Under the pieces are notes generated by a model that saw only the letters and a list, made by a program, of their open reading frames with translations, had not been told where the DNA came from and did not search any database. From NCBI GenBank assembly GCA_023412805.1, contig JAEZRM010000028.1, forward strand, positions 1 through 64,000: a stretch of DNA of 64,000 nt, read 5' to 3'. Both the position numbers and the translations under genes were made by a program. The stretch is from Pseudomonadota bacterium. GTDB taxonomy: Bacteria > Pseudomonadota > Alphaproteobacteria > Rhizobiales > Hyphomicrobiaceae. Shown here in pieces: positions 45,820 through 54,400 of the stretch. How positions within the stretch are numbered: position 1 is the stretch's first letter; every line of letters starts with the position of its first letter.

Positions 45820-46931
45820 GCCTCGTCCTTCGATTTCTTCCCGCGTGCACGCCGTGCTTCGGCATCGTTCTCGCGATCGGTGAGCCCAAGCTCGCGCGCG
45901 ACAGCCGGCCCGAGCTGATCGGCAATGACCTTGCGGCGTACGTTGTCGACGGCGCCCGGTTCGAGATCGAGAAGCTGGAACGGCCCATACGACACACGGA
46001 TCAGCCGGTTCACGTCGAGCCCGAGATGGTTCAGGATCTTCCTCACCTCACGGTTCTTGCCCTCGCGCAGTGCCATCGTGATCCAGATGTTGTGGCCCTG
46101 CTCGCGATCGACCGTAGCTTCTACAGGGCCGTAGCGCACGCCTTCGATCTCGACGCCGTTCTTGAGCTTGTCGAGCGCCGCCTGCTCGATCTTGCCGTAG
46201 GCGCGTATGCGATAGCGGCGCATCCAGCCCGTTGCCGGCAATTCCAGATGACGGGCAAGTGCGCCATCGTTGGTCAGCAGCAGCAGGCCCTCGGTATTGA
46301 GGTCCAGCCGGCCGATGGAAACGACGCGTGGCAGCTCTGGCGGCAGCTTTTCGAAGACTGTCGGCCGGCCTTCAGGATCACGGTGCGTCGTCACGAGGCC
46401 GCGCGGTTTGTGATAGCGCCACAAACGCACGGGCTCGGCATCCGGCAGCGGTTTGCCGTCGACCTCGATGCGGTCGCTCGGGCTCACATCAAGGGCCGGG
46501 CTTTTGATGGTCTTGCCATTGACGCGAACGCGCCCTTCCTCGATCCATCGTTCGGCTTCGCGACGTGAGCAGAGACCGGCGCGCGCCAGTGCCTTGGCAA
46601 TGCGCATCTCTTCCGTCGGGCGACCGGAGGCGGGCGGCAGATGGCGGGGGCGTCGCTGCGGCGTCGGAACATGCGGTGCGCGCTCGGGTTCGGCTTTGGG
46701 GCGCGATGATCGACCTTGCTTCTTGAAGTCCGGCTCCGCGGTGCGCTCCGCCTGGCGTTTGGCTCCGGCGGTAGCGGCCTTCCGGCCTGGGGCCGATGAA
46801 GGGCGCGGCCCGGAACTGGGATCAGCACCCCAGCCCGCCTTGCCGCGCGGCTTTTGGCCGGATTTTTTCGCGGTTTTCGGCCGGTCATCCCGGCGCCCGG
46901 CCCGCGGGCGGTCTGATCTTGGCGGGCGCAT
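45816..46931 (-). CDS. RluB/RsuA-family rRNA pseudouridine synthase
   Basis: 371 aa. A basic, disordered N-terminal extension (residues 1-110, rich in Arg, Lys, Pro and Ala) precedes an S4 RNA-binding domain (about residues 112-160, MRIAKALARAGLCSRREAERWIEEGRVRVNG) and the catalytic domain with GRLDLNTEGLLLLTNDG, which holds the catalytic Asp, plus REGKNREVRKILNHLGL. A second basic tail ends the protein. The ATG at 46931 lies in the divergent region shared with tadA. Which of RluB, RluE or RluF is its equivalent cannot be decided. Confidence 0.9.
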   Translation of the reverse strand: MRPPRSDRPRAGRRDDRPKTAKKSGQKPRGKAGWGADPSSGPRPSSAPGRKAATAGAKRQAERTAEPDFKKQGRSSRPKAEPERAPHVPTPQRRPRHLPPASGRPTEEMRIAKALARAGLCSRREAERWIEEGRVRVNGKTIKSPALDVSPSDRIEVDGKPLPDAEPVRLWRYHKPRGLVTTHRDPEGRPTVFEKLPPELPRVVSIGRLDLNTEGLLLLTNDGALARHLELPATGWMRRYRIRAYGKIEQAALDKLKNGVEIEGVRYGPVEATVDREQGHNIWITMALREGKNREVRKILNHLGLDVNRLIRVSYGPFQLLDLEPGAVDNVRRKVIADQLGPAVARELGLTDRENDAEARRARGKKSKDEA

Positions 46932-47004
46932 GACTGCAACTCCGGGCTTGAGGCATGGTAGCGTTGGCTGTATCGCCGGCTCAAATAAACTAGGCCGAGA
47001 GCTT

Positions 47005-47469
47005 ATGACACCCCCGAACGCCTCAAGCCATATGGATCGCGCACTCGAGCTGGCCCGTGCTGCGGCCGATCTCGGCGAGGTTCCCGTTGGCGCGGTAATT
47101 GCGGGACCGGACGGAGCCAATATTGCCGAGGCGCATAACCTCACACGAGCGCGCCGGGATCCGACGGCGCACGCCGAGATGCTGGTCATTCAGCGCGCGG
47201 CGCAAGTCCTGCAATCCGAGCGTCTCATCGATTGCGATCTCTACGTGACGCTGGAGCCGTGCCCCATGTGCGCGTCCGCGATCTCGTTCGCGCGCGTGCG
47301 CCGCCTTTACTACGGCGCGTCCGATCCGAAGAGCGGCGGTGTCGAGCACGGTCCTCGCGTGTTCAGCCACGCGACTTGCCACCACGCGCCGGAGATCTAT
47401 CCCGGCCTTGGCGAGAGCGAGAGCCGCGCGCTGCTCGAACAGTTCTTCGCCGGCCTGCGCGAGGGCTAG
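47005..47469 (+). CDS. tadA: tRNA-specific adenosine deaminase
   Basis: Converts A34 to inosine in tRNA-Arg(ACG), 154 aa. Zinc site: His-Ala-Glu in PTAHAEML and the two Cys in LEPCPMCASAI. The C-terminal GVEHGPRVFSHATCHHAPEIYPGLGESES is typical of TadA. Divergent from the pseudouridine synthase, so translation and RNA-modification genes are grouped. Its 3' end overlaps in antisense the end of the HEXXH protein gene by 107 bp. Confidence 0.95.
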   Translation: MTPPNASSHMDRALELARAAADLGEVPVGAVIAGPDGANIAEAHNLTRARRDPTAHAEMLVIQRAAQVLQSERLIDCDLYVTLEPCPMCASAISFARVRRLYYGASDPKSGGVEHGPRVFSHATCHHAPEIYPGLGESESRALLEQFFAGLREG

Positions 47470-48094
47470 CCTCTGCTTCCTCTGCTTCGAGCTCGGCGCG
47501 CCGACGGGCAGCCTCGATCGCGATCAGCTCAGGCGCGGGCATCATCGGGTAGATGCCGTGCTGCGTGAATAGCGCGCAGAGCGCATCGCGGTCCTCGACG
47601 ACCGTGCGGTAGATCCAGCGATAGCCCCATGTCGTATCGGCCATGCGGTTCGCGCGCGCGCGTCCGATCAACTCGGCCGTGGCCTCGATTTCAAGCCAGC
47701 AAACGACGAGATGAACATATGTCTGCTCGTAGCTGCGCGCGCCCTCGGGCAGCCAGACGGGTGCCTGCGGATAGCGGCGCACGAGCTCATCGAAGACGGG
47801 CTCCACGGGGTCATGATCAGGACCGCCGAGCAGCGAGAGATACCAGTGCATCTGCTCGTGCAGGTATGTGGAGAGCAGGAGATCCTCGCTCTCCGTGAAG
47901 CGTGTGCCGAGTGTCAGGATCGGATGGCTGTACGTCGGGCCGGCAGGCACGATGCGGACATGCCGCGTGTACTCGAAGCGCGCGAGATCATGGCGGCGCC
48001 GCAGAGCCGCAAGCCACGTGCGAATGCGTTCCGCCTCGCGCTCGGCCTCGCCCAAGTCGATATCTATGCGGACGCCGTCGTCCGAGCCCGCCAT
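47363..48094 (-). CDS. HEXXH-containing protein, putative metallopeptidase-like
   Basis: 243 aa; family not recognised. The motif YLHEQMHWYL (HEXXH, about residues 85-89) is the zinc-binding motif of gluzincin-type peptidases, and WLEIEATAELIG further on has Glu residues that could be the third ligand. No signal peptide, so cytoplasmic. The ATG at 48094 follows a GGGGGA ribosome site; longer frames are unlikely. The last 34 residues are low-complexity Arg/Ser/Gly and lie antisense to tadA, so the functional protein probably ends before them. Confidence 0.65.
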   Translation of the reverse strand: MAGSDDGVRIDIDLGEAEREAERIRTWLAALRRRHDLARFEYTRHVRIVPAGPTYSHPILTLGTRFTESEDLLLSTYLHEQMHWYLSLLGGPDHDPVEPVFDELVRRYPQAPVWLPEGARSYEQTYVHLVVCWLEIEATAELIGRARANRMADTTWGYRWIYRTVVEDRDALCALFTQHGIYPMMPAPELIAIEAARRRAELEAEEAEASPRAGRRRTVRAARGSRSRQGRDRSPARGGKSRG

Positions 48095-48344
48095 TGCGTC
48101 CCCCCATCTGGGGAGACCATGCCGGATCGGTTCGAACTCGGGAATGTGGCGGCTGCAACACTGTGGATAACCGGTTCTCGCCGACCCAGTCGATGCGGCG
48201 CAGCAATCATGCTTGTGCTGATCGCAGCATCGCACTACATCAAATGAATGGGCCATGGCAGTGAACTGCACCGCCTCGGTGGCGGCCCATGATCTCAAAA
48301 TCTGCAGTGCGTTCCGGCGGTTGGTGACGGTCGGAGAGCATAGG

Positions 48345-48366
48345 GACCTGTCGTGCGCGGCAGGTC
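48345..48366 (+). promoter_or_regulatory. Hairpin in the leader of the TPR gene
   Basis: GACCTGTCG-TGCG-CGGCAGGTC, a 9-bp stem with one G-T pair, ending 17 bp before the AGGAGG ribosome site of the following gene. It might affect translation start; nothing more can be said. Confidence 0.3.
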
Positions 48367-48399
48367 GTGGGTTTGTGCGCGTCAGGAGGAGGCGAGATC

Positions 48400-48969
48400 A
48401 TGCGAAGCCTGAAGCTGAGCATGGCCGCGGGGGCGATTAGTGCGCTGCTGGTGGTTTCGGCGGTGGCATTGCCGAGAGGCGCGATCGCCATGCCCGCAAG
48501 CGTCGACGAACTCCTCGACCATTGCAGGGATGACGAGATCTACAACGACGAGCGGCAGCGAGTGTGCTCGTCGATTATCGAGGACGGCCAGCTTTCCACG
48601 GAATTGCGCGCAGAGGCCCTCGTCCATCGCGGGGCCGTTCTTCTGGCTGAAGGACGAGCTGATCTGGCCATGGCCGACTTCGAGGCAGCGGTCGTGCTCG
48701 ACCCGCGTAATCCCGTTGCCTACGCCTATCGTGGAGAAGCCCATAAAGCTTCAGGGCAGCTCGAAAAGGCCCGCGCGGAATACGACATCGCCATCTCGAT
48801 CGACAGTGTGAGTGCCGATCTCTTTGTGAATCGAGGCGAGATTCATCTCCAACTCGGCGCGCGGGATAAGGCTCGGACCGATTTCGAGACCGCACTCAAA
48901 ATCGAGCCCGACCACTACGTGGCGCGCGACAACCTCAGAGCGCTTTCCAAGAGCAGGAACAAGAAGTAG
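48400..48969 (+). CDS. Exported TPR-repeat protein
   Basis: 189 aa. Signal peptide MRSLKLSMAAGAISALLVVSAVALPRGAIA. The mature part has about three tetratricopeptide repeats (residues 65-185): ALVHRGAVLLAEGRADLAMADFEAAVVLDPRN, AYRGEAHKASGQLEKARAEYDIAISIDS and FVNRGEIHLQLGARDKARTDFETALKIEPDH. A Cys pair near residues 46 and 60 may form a disulfide. Such small periplasmic TPR proteins usually scaffold envelope complexes. Strong AGGAGG before the ATG. Confidence 0.85.
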   Translation: MRSLKLSMAAGAISALLVVSAVALPRGAIAMPASVDELLDHCRDDEIYNDERQRVCSSIIEDGQLSTELRAEALVHRGAVLLAEGRADLAMADFEAAVVLDPRNPVAYAYRGEAHKASGQLEKARAEYDIAISIDSVSADLFVNRGEIHLQLGARDKARTDFETALKIEPDHYVARDNLRALSKSRNKK

Positions 48970-48995
48970 CTCGCCTGCGGCGAGCTTCGAGGGCG

Positions 48996-49757
48996 CTAAT
49001 GCGCCTCGTCCTTGTGTCCCGCTTCGCGGCGGCGTTGGCGTGCGCGCCGGTCGAGCATGTTGAGGCCTTCGATGAGCGCCGAGAACGCCATGGCGGCGTA
49101 GATGTAGCCCTTCGGCACATGCGCGCCGAAGCCTTCCGCGATCAGCACCGTGCCGATCATGAGGAGGAAGCCGAGCGCCAGCATCACGATCGTCGGATTG
49201 CGGCCGATGAAGTTCGACAGCGGTGTTGCGGCAACCAACATGGTGATGACCGCGAAGATAACCGCAATGACCATGATCGGCACGTGCGGCGTCATGCCGA
49301 CGGCCGTGATGATGCTGTCGATCGAGAAGACGAGATCCAGCAGCAGGATCTGGAAAACAGCCGCGCCGAACGTCAGCCCGACCACCTGGCCGAGTGTCAC
49401 CTCGCCAGGATCGGGATCGACGCGGTGATGGATCTCCTTGGTCGCCTTCCACACGAGGAAAAGACCGCCGGCAATCAGGATGAGATCGCGCCAGGAGAAG
49501 CCGTGGCCGAAGATCGAGAACACGGGCGTCGTCAGCGTGACGATGATGGCGATGGTGCCGAGCAGCAGGAGGCGCAGGATGAGAGCCCCGCCGATCCCGA
49601 TGCGCCGGGCTTTGACGCGGTGCTCCTCGGGGAGCTTGTTGGTCAGGATCGCGATGAAGATGAGGTTGTCGATGCCAAGGACGACCTCCATAACAATGAG
49701 TGTCACGAGCGCGGCCCACGCCGCGGGATCTGCGGCGAGTGTCAGCAGGTATTCCAT
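48996..49757 (-). CDS. TerC-family membrane protein
   Basis: 253 aa with seven hydrophobic segments. TerC signatures: VTLIVMEVVLGIDNLIFIAILTNKLPE in the first helices and LDLVFSIDSIITAVGMT in the fourth to fifth, each with the conserved Asp used for metal binding. Members export manganese or help metalate exported proteins; several are linked to tellurite resistance only by name. Convergent with the TPR gene; followed on the same strand by nothing close. Confidence 0.93.
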   Translation of the reverse strand: MEYLLTLAADPAAWAALVTLIVMEVVLGIDNLIFIAILTNKLPEEHRVKARRIGIGGALILRLLLLGTIAIIVTLTTPVFSIFGHGFSWRDLILIAGGLFLVWKATKEIHHRVDPDPGEVTLGQVVGLTFGAAVFQILLLDLVFSIDSIITAVGMTPHVPIMVIAVIFAVITMLVAATPLSNFIGRNPTIVMLALGFLLMIGTVLIAEGFGAHVPKGYIYAAMAFSALIEGLNMLDRRARQRRREAGHKDEAH

Positions 49758-49853
49758 CGGACGGCGGGCCCCTTCAGGTCCATAGGGTGTGGTTCAGGCG
49801 GACAGCGCAATGCGGGGTGATGTGTAGTCGGGACTGCAATTCTGCAAGAGGTC

Positions 49854-51029
49854 CTAGCGCATCAACTCTTTCATCGCTTTATCGAGACCGTCGAGCGTCA
49901 GCGGAAACATGCGGCCTTCCATGAGGTCGCCCATGAGCTTGATTGACGGCGTCCAGCTCCAGTGCTGCTCGGGCACCGGATTGAGCCACACGGCGTGCTC
50001 GTAGATGTCGGTCACGCGCTTGATCCACGTTGCGCCGGGTTCCTCGTTCATATGTTCAACGGAGCCGCCGGGCACGGTGATCTCGTAGGGGCTCATCGAG
50101 GCATCGCCGACGAAGACGACCTTGTAATCGGCTGGGTACTTGTGCAGGACGTCCCAGGTCGGCGTTCGTTCCGTCCAGCGGCGCTTGTTGTCCTTCCACA
50201 GGAATTCATAGAGGCAGTTGTGGAAGTAGAAGTACTCCATGTTCTTCATCTCGACGCGCGCGGCTGAGAACAGCTCCTCGGCGAGCTTGACGTGGTAGTC
50301 CATCGAGCCGCCGATATCGAAGAACATCAAAACCTTCACGGCGTTGCGCCGCTCGGGCCGCATCTGGATGTCGAGATAGCCCTTGCGCGCCGTGCCCTTG
50401 ATGGTGCCGTCGAGATCGAGTTCGTCGGCCGCGCCCTCGCGCGCAAATTTGCGCAGGCGCCGTAGCGCGACCTTGATGTTGCGCGTGCCGAGCTCGACCT
50501 TGTCGTCGAGATCCTTGAACTCGCGCTTGTCCCAAACCTTGAGCGCGCGGAAGTTGCGGTTTTCCTTCTGGCCGATGCGCACGCCCGCGGGGTTGTAGCC
50601 CTCCGCGCCATAGGGCGAGGTGCCGCCGGTGCCGATCCACTTGCTGCCGCCCTGGTGGCGGCCCTTCTGCTCGGCGAGGCGCTTCTTCAGCTCCTCCATG
50701 ATCTTGTCCCAGCCGCCGAGGGCCTCGATCTTCTTCTTCTCCTCCTCGGAGAGATAGAGGCTTGAGATCGCCTTGAGCCACTCCTCGGGAATGTTCGCCT
50801 CCGCGGCGTCGCTCATCAGCTCCAGGCCCTTGAAGACGTGACCGAACACCTGATCGAACTTGTCGAGGTGCCGCTCATCCTTCACGAGAGCGGCGCGCGA
50901 GAGATAGTAGAAATTCTCGACGCGCTGGTCGGCGAGGTCGGCCTGCAGGGCTTCCATCAGCGTCAGGTATTCCTTCAAGGTGACGGGCACCTTGGCGGCC
51001 TTGAGCTCATGGAAGAAGGTCACGAACAT
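49854..51029 (-). CDS. VWA-domain protein, CoxE-like
   Basis: 391 aa, cytoplasmic. The N-terminal helical half contains LKAAKVPVTLKEYLTLMEAL, typical of the CoxE-like/COG3825 group. The VWA domain (about residues 210-391) has the MIDAS-type sequence VLMFFDIGGSMDYHV (D-x-G-x-S) and VFVGDASMSPYEITVPGG. CoxE-like proteins act with MoxR-type AAA ATPases to mature metalloenzymes, but no moxR gene adjoins here. Upstream lie two EamA transporters on the same strand. Confidence 0.88.
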   Translation of the reverse strand: MFVTFFHELKAAKVPVTLKEYLTLMEALQADLADQRVENFYYLSRAALVKDERHLDKFDQVFGHVFKGLELMSDAAEANIPEEWLKAISSLYLSEEEKKKIEALGGWDKIMEELKKRLAEQKGRHQGGSKWIGTGGTSPYGAEGYNPAGVRIGQKENRNFRALKVWDKREFKDLDDKVELGTRNIKVALRRLRKFAREGAADELDLDGTIKGTARKGYLDIQMRPERRNAVKVLMFFDIGGSMDYHVKLAEELFSAARVEMKNMEYFYFHNCLYEFLWKDNKRRWTERTPTWDVLHKYPADYKVVFVGDASMSPYEITVPGGSVEHMNEEPGATWIKRVTDIYEHAVWLNPVPEQHWSWTPSIKLMGDLMEGRMFPLTLDGLDKAMKELMR

Positions 51030-51104
51030 GCGCGGGCTCCGGGAGCGGACGATTGGCTCGTTATAGCATTTCCGCCGGTGGGTGAAATGCCGGATCGCGG
51101 CGCA

Positions 51105-52001
51105 TCAGGTGCCCGCAGATCGCCGTTCTGCCAGCAGATTGATGATGTTGGCGGCCGCGATCACGGCTCCGCCGATGAGCACATAGGGATCGAGCGCCTC
51201 CGCATAGATGAGCCAGCCGACCAGGGCGATGAGCGGCACGCGCAGGTAATCCATGGGCGTCACGATCGTTGCATCCGCGAGCGCGAAGGCGCGCGCAATG
51301 CAGTAGTGCGCAGCGAGGCCGGCGAGCGAGACGACTACCAGCCACCCCCAGGCGGTCGGCGTCGGCCACGAAAGGGTGCCGAAAGTCAGCACCGTCGTAT
51401 AGATGCCCTGGAAGAGCGACAGCCAGAACAGGATCGTCAGCGCGCTTTCCGTGCGCGTGAGCTGCTTGATGGCGATGTACGAGAAGGCATAAGCCACCGC
51501 GCACGCCATGGCCGAAGCCGTGCCCATGCTGATCGACATGCCGACGGGCCGGATCACGATGAGCGCACCGACGAACCCGAGCATGACCGCGGCGAGGCGC
51601 GGCAGCGTCATGTGCTCACGCAGGATGATGGGCGCCAGCAGCGCGACCCATAGCGGCGTGGTGAACTCGAGCGCGAAAACTTCGGCCAGCGGGATCTGCG
51701 TGATGGCCCAGAACCAGGTGAATTGCCCGGCGAGATGCGCGGCGTTGCGCCAGGCGTGCATCCCGAGCCGTTGCGTCTTGACGAATGAGAGCTTGTGTCC
51801 CGCCATGAGCGCGAGCAGCACAACGACCGGCAGTGACATCCAGCTCCGGTAGAAGATCATGTCCATGGTCGGCAGCGTGCGCATGGTCTCGCGACCCGCA
51901 ACCGCCAGCAGCGAGATCATGGCGAGCGTGCCGGCCATCCAGAATGCGGCGCGGAGCGCGGCCTGCCCGGAGCGCCGGGGTGGCGAAGTTTCGGTGCTCA
52001 T
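51105..52001 (-). CDS. EamA/DMT-family transporter (copy 1)
   Basis: 298 aa with about ten hydrophobic helices in two EamA repeats. Typical motifs: FWAITQIPLAEVFALEFTTPLWVALLAPIILREHMTLPRLAAVMLGFVGALIVIRP in the first repeat and ATIVTPMDYLRVPLIALVGWLIYAEALDP in the second. Exports or imports small metabolites; substrate unknown. It is 10 bp downstream of a close paralogue and clearly arose by tandem duplication. Confidence 0.92.
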   Translation of the reverse strand: MSTETSPPRRSGQAALRAAFWMAGTLAMISLLAVAGRETMRTLPTMDMIFYRSWMSLPVVVLLALMAGHKLSFVKTQRLGMHAWRNAAHLAGQFTWFWAITQIPLAEVFALEFTTPLWVALLAPIILREHMTLPRLAAVMLGFVGALIVIRPVGMSISMGTASAMACAVAYAFSYIAIKQLTRTESALTILFWLSLFQGIYTTVLTFGTLSWPTPTAWGWLVVVSLAGLAAHYCIARAFALADATIVTPMDYLRVPLIALVGWLIYAEALDPYVLIGGAVIAAANIINLLAERRSAGT

Positions 52002-52011
52002 GGTTGAGGCT

Positions 52012-52947
52012 TCATGAGGATTGGATGCTCGCCACGCGCCGGCGCTCGCCGCGAATGTTCAGGAGATTGGCGAGCACGACGACAAGTCCACCGCCAAGCA
52101 CCCAGAAATCGAGAGGTTCGGCATAGAGCACGACACCGACGAGGGCAATGAGCGGCAGACGCAGAAAGTCGATGGGAGCGACGATGATCGCATCGCCATA
52201 CGTAAAGGCCGTGGCGAGCGCGTAGTGCGCCGTCAGCCCAAGTACGCCGACAACAGCAATCCACGCGAACGTGACGGCATCCGGAATGACCAGGCCTTTG
52301 TCATAGCCGAACAGCGGGCCAGCCAGGACAATCGCGAGACCGATCAGGACCTGCAGGCCCTGCATCCAGAAGAGGATCGTGAAGGCGTTGTCTCCTCCCT
52401 GCAGGAGCCGCTTCGTAATGATCATGGAGAAAGCGTATCCGAGGGCCGCCGTGAGAGCGAAGGGCGTGCCTTCACTCAGCGAAATGACGCCCGGCCGCAC
52501 GACGATGAGTACGCCGATGAAGCCGAGCATAACCGCGCCGAGCCGGAGCGCCGTCAGTCGCTCACCCAGCAGGAGAGGCGCAAGCAGGGCCACCCACAGG
52601 GGGGCCGTGAACTCGAGCGTCGTCAGCTCGGCCAACGTCATGCGCGTCAGGGCATAGAGCCAGCAGAACTGCGCGGTGAAGTGGATGAGATTGCGCACGA
52701 TCTGGAGATCGGGGCGCTTCGATACGAGGCTGCCGAAGGGGATGCCGCGCGCGACAACGATCACGATCAGGATCGAGACGCCGATGAATGTGCGCCAGAC
52801 CGCGATCTGCAGGGCATCGACCCCCTGCGCTGCGGCGCGTCCGGCAACGGCCATTGCGGTGAATGAGACAATCGCACCCAGCATCCAGACGACGGCCCAA
52901 ACGATGCGTCCGCGCTCGTCCGGCGACGCTGTGCCCTCGACCGACAT
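52012..52947 (-). CDS. EamA/DMT-family transporter (copy 2)
   Basis: 311 aa, ten helices, paralogue of the preceding transporter: compare LTRMTLAELTTLEFTAPLWVALLAPLLLGERLTALRLGAVMLGFIGVLIVVRPG, and AIIVAPIDFLRLPLIALVGVVLYAEPLDF in the second half. It is the first gene of the pair and is divergent from dsrE across 256 bp. The pair could export a metabolite related to the sHdr operon, but position is the only hint. Confidence 0.92.
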   Translation of the reverse strand: MSVEGTASPDERGRIVWAVVWMLGAIVSFTAMAVAGRAAAQGVDALQIAVWRTFIGVSILIVIVVARGIPFGSLVSKRPDLQIVRNLIHFTAQFCWLYALTRMTLAELTTLEFTAPLWVALLAPLLLGERLTALRLGAVMLGFIGVLIVVRPGVISLSEGTPFALTAALGYAFSMIITKRLLQGGDNAFTILFWMQGLQVLIGLAIVLAGPLFGYDKGLVIPDAVTFAWIAVVGVLGLTAHYALATAFTYGDAIIVAPIDFLRLPLIALVGVVLYAEPLDFWVLGGGLVVVLANLLNIRGERRRVASIQSS

Positions 52948-53012
52948 TCCGGTGTTCCTTCCCCACGGCAGCGTGCGCCATCTATCCGGCGGCTGCGGCG
53001 TCGCGCCGTTAT

Positions 53013-53065
53013 ATATTCACACATGCGAATGTTCGGTTGCCGCTTTGCGGCGGCCACTGTATAAG
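53013..53065 (+). promoter_or_regulatory. Promoter and possible operator of the sHdr operon
   Basis: TTGCCG (53037-53042), 17 bp, TATAAG (53060-53065) fits a sigma-70 promoter pointing to dsrE, about 130 bp before its start. Just upstream, ATATTC-8 bp-GAATGT (53013-53032) is an imperfect inverted repeat of the type bound by ArsR-family repressors; such repressors are known to control sHdr loci in Hyphomicrobium. No regulator gene is in the window. Confidence 0.4.
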
Positions 53066-53203
53066 GATTCCAGGCTGCCCAAACAAGGAAGCGCCTGACG
53101 CTGCCATGTCGCTGAGCTGCTCTGCGGCCATGGTGCATCAGCGCGTAACAACAGGCAGCAGCGTGGGCGTTGGTTCCGCGATCCTGCGACTGGGAGGCAC
53201 GGC

Positions 53204-53584
53204 ATGGCCAAGAAACTCGTGATCATCATGGCGAACACCGACCCCCGCAATGGCGAGGAACTCGGCGCGCCGATCTTCCAGGCTTCTGTTGCTGCCGCTA
53301 TGGACTACGAAGTCGAGGTGATCTGCACCGCGACCGCCGGCCGCCTCATGAAGAAGGGTGTCGCCGAGAGCCTGGTCGTGAAGCCCGGCAGTCCGAAGAG
53401 CGTCTACGATTTCATCAAGGACGCGCACGAAGCGGGCGTGAAATTCTTCTGCTGCTCGCCGAACCTCGATCTCTTCGACATGAAGCAGGATGACCTGATC
53501 CCGGAATGCTCCGGAATCGTCGGTGGAGCGTATCTCATCGAAGAGGTCATGGAAGGCGAAGACACCAAGGTGCTGAGCTATTGA
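53204..53584 (+). CDS. dsrE: DsrE-family sulfur carrier protein of the sHdr operon
   Basis: 126 aa, cytoplasmic. The DsrE/F-like fold is shown by KKLVIIMANTDPRNGEELGAPIFQASVAAAM and the segment VKFFCCSPNLDLFDM, where Cys83 or Cys84 would carry persulfide sulfur; Cys102 is a further candidate. In characterised sHdr systems a DsrE3-type protein passes sulfane sulfur with TusA to the sHdr complex. Here dsrE leads the operon and is 10 bp before shdrC1. No tusA gene is in the window. GGGAGG precedes the ATG. Confidence 0.88.
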   Translation: MAKKLVIIMANTDPRNGEELGAPIFQASVAAAMDYEVEVICTATAGRLMKKGVAESLVVKPGSPKSVYDFIKDAHEAGVKFFCCSPNLDLFDMKQDDLIPECSGIVGGAYLIEEVMEGEDTKVLSY

Positions 53585-53594
53585 GGTTGACCTG

Positions 53595-54356
53595 ATGTCC
53601 GACGCCACAGCGACGCGCGTGCAGGACTTCATCGGCGATCCGATCTCGGACAAGCCGCCGGTACCGCGCGCCAAGCTCGAAGCCATCTTCCGCGATCTGC
53701 AGGAGGACATGCGCTACGATCATGAGCTGCACGGCTGCCTGAACTGCGGCATCTGCACCGCGACCTGCCCCGCCGCGCACTATTACGATTTCTCGCCGCG
53801 CGAGATCGTGCAGCTCCTTTGGACCGAGAACCTCGAAGGCATCTACGATGCCATGCAGGAAAAGATCTGGTCCTGCGCCCAATGCTACACCTGCGCCGCG
53901 CGCTGCCCCTTCCGCAACTCGCCGGGTGGCCTCGTCATGCTCATGCGCGAAGTCGCGATCAAGCATCAGATGCAATCCGCGAAGGACGTGCTGCGCCCCT
54001 TCAGCCGCGTGATGCTGAAGCTCATCTCGACGGGCAACCAGCTCGCGCCGGACATGATCAATCCGCAGCACTTCGCCGACTGGGGCCCGAACATCTCCAA
54101 GGTCAATGCGCCGCTCAAGCTGCTGCGCAAGGCCATTCCCATGGCGACGCTGAACACGACGGAGACGGCCTGGGAGGTCAATCTCAAGACCTCGGTCGAG
54201 CTCTATACGATCTGGGAGATGACCGGCGTTCTCGATCAGCTCGAGGGCATCGACGAGAACCTTTTCGATGTCATCACGGATATCATGGAAGAGAAGCGCG
54301 AAGACTGGAACGACTTCCTCGAGGACCAGGAGGACGCCGACGACGATGATGATTGA
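53595..54356 (+). CDS. shdrC1: sHdr complex iron-sulfur subunit C1
   Basis: 253 aa, HdrC-like ferredoxin subunit of the sulfur-oxidising heterodisulfide-reductase-like complex. Two [4Fe-4S] motifs: CLNCGICTATCPAAHYY (about residues 46-58) and CAQCYTCAARCPFRNSP (about residues 95-110). The remainder is helical and ends in an acidic tail DDDD. It transfers electrons between the flavin/B subunits. Followed after 44 bp by a VOC gene, which is not part of the standard cluster, and then by shdrB1. Confidence 0.92.
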   Translation: MSDATATRVQDFIGDPISDKPPVPRAKLEAIFRDLQEDMRYDHELHGCLNCGICTATCPAAHYYDFSPREIVQLLWTENLEGIYDAMQEKIWSCAQCYTCAARCPFRNSPGGLVMLMREVAIKHQMQSAKDVLRPFSRVMLKLISTGNQLAPDMINPQHFADWGPNISKVNAPLKLLRKAIPMATLNTTETAWEVNLKTSVELYTIWEMTGVLDQLEGIDENLFDVITDIMEEKREDWNDFLEDQEDADDDDD

Positions 54357-54400
54357 GGCCGCGGTGCCGCGCGTCTCACGTCATCCAGGCGGACAAGCGT

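Noticed and set aside
48121..48160. tRNA-like T-arm (GGTTCGAACTC)
   Set aside because: No acceptor, anticodon or D-arm pairing in the surrounding bases.
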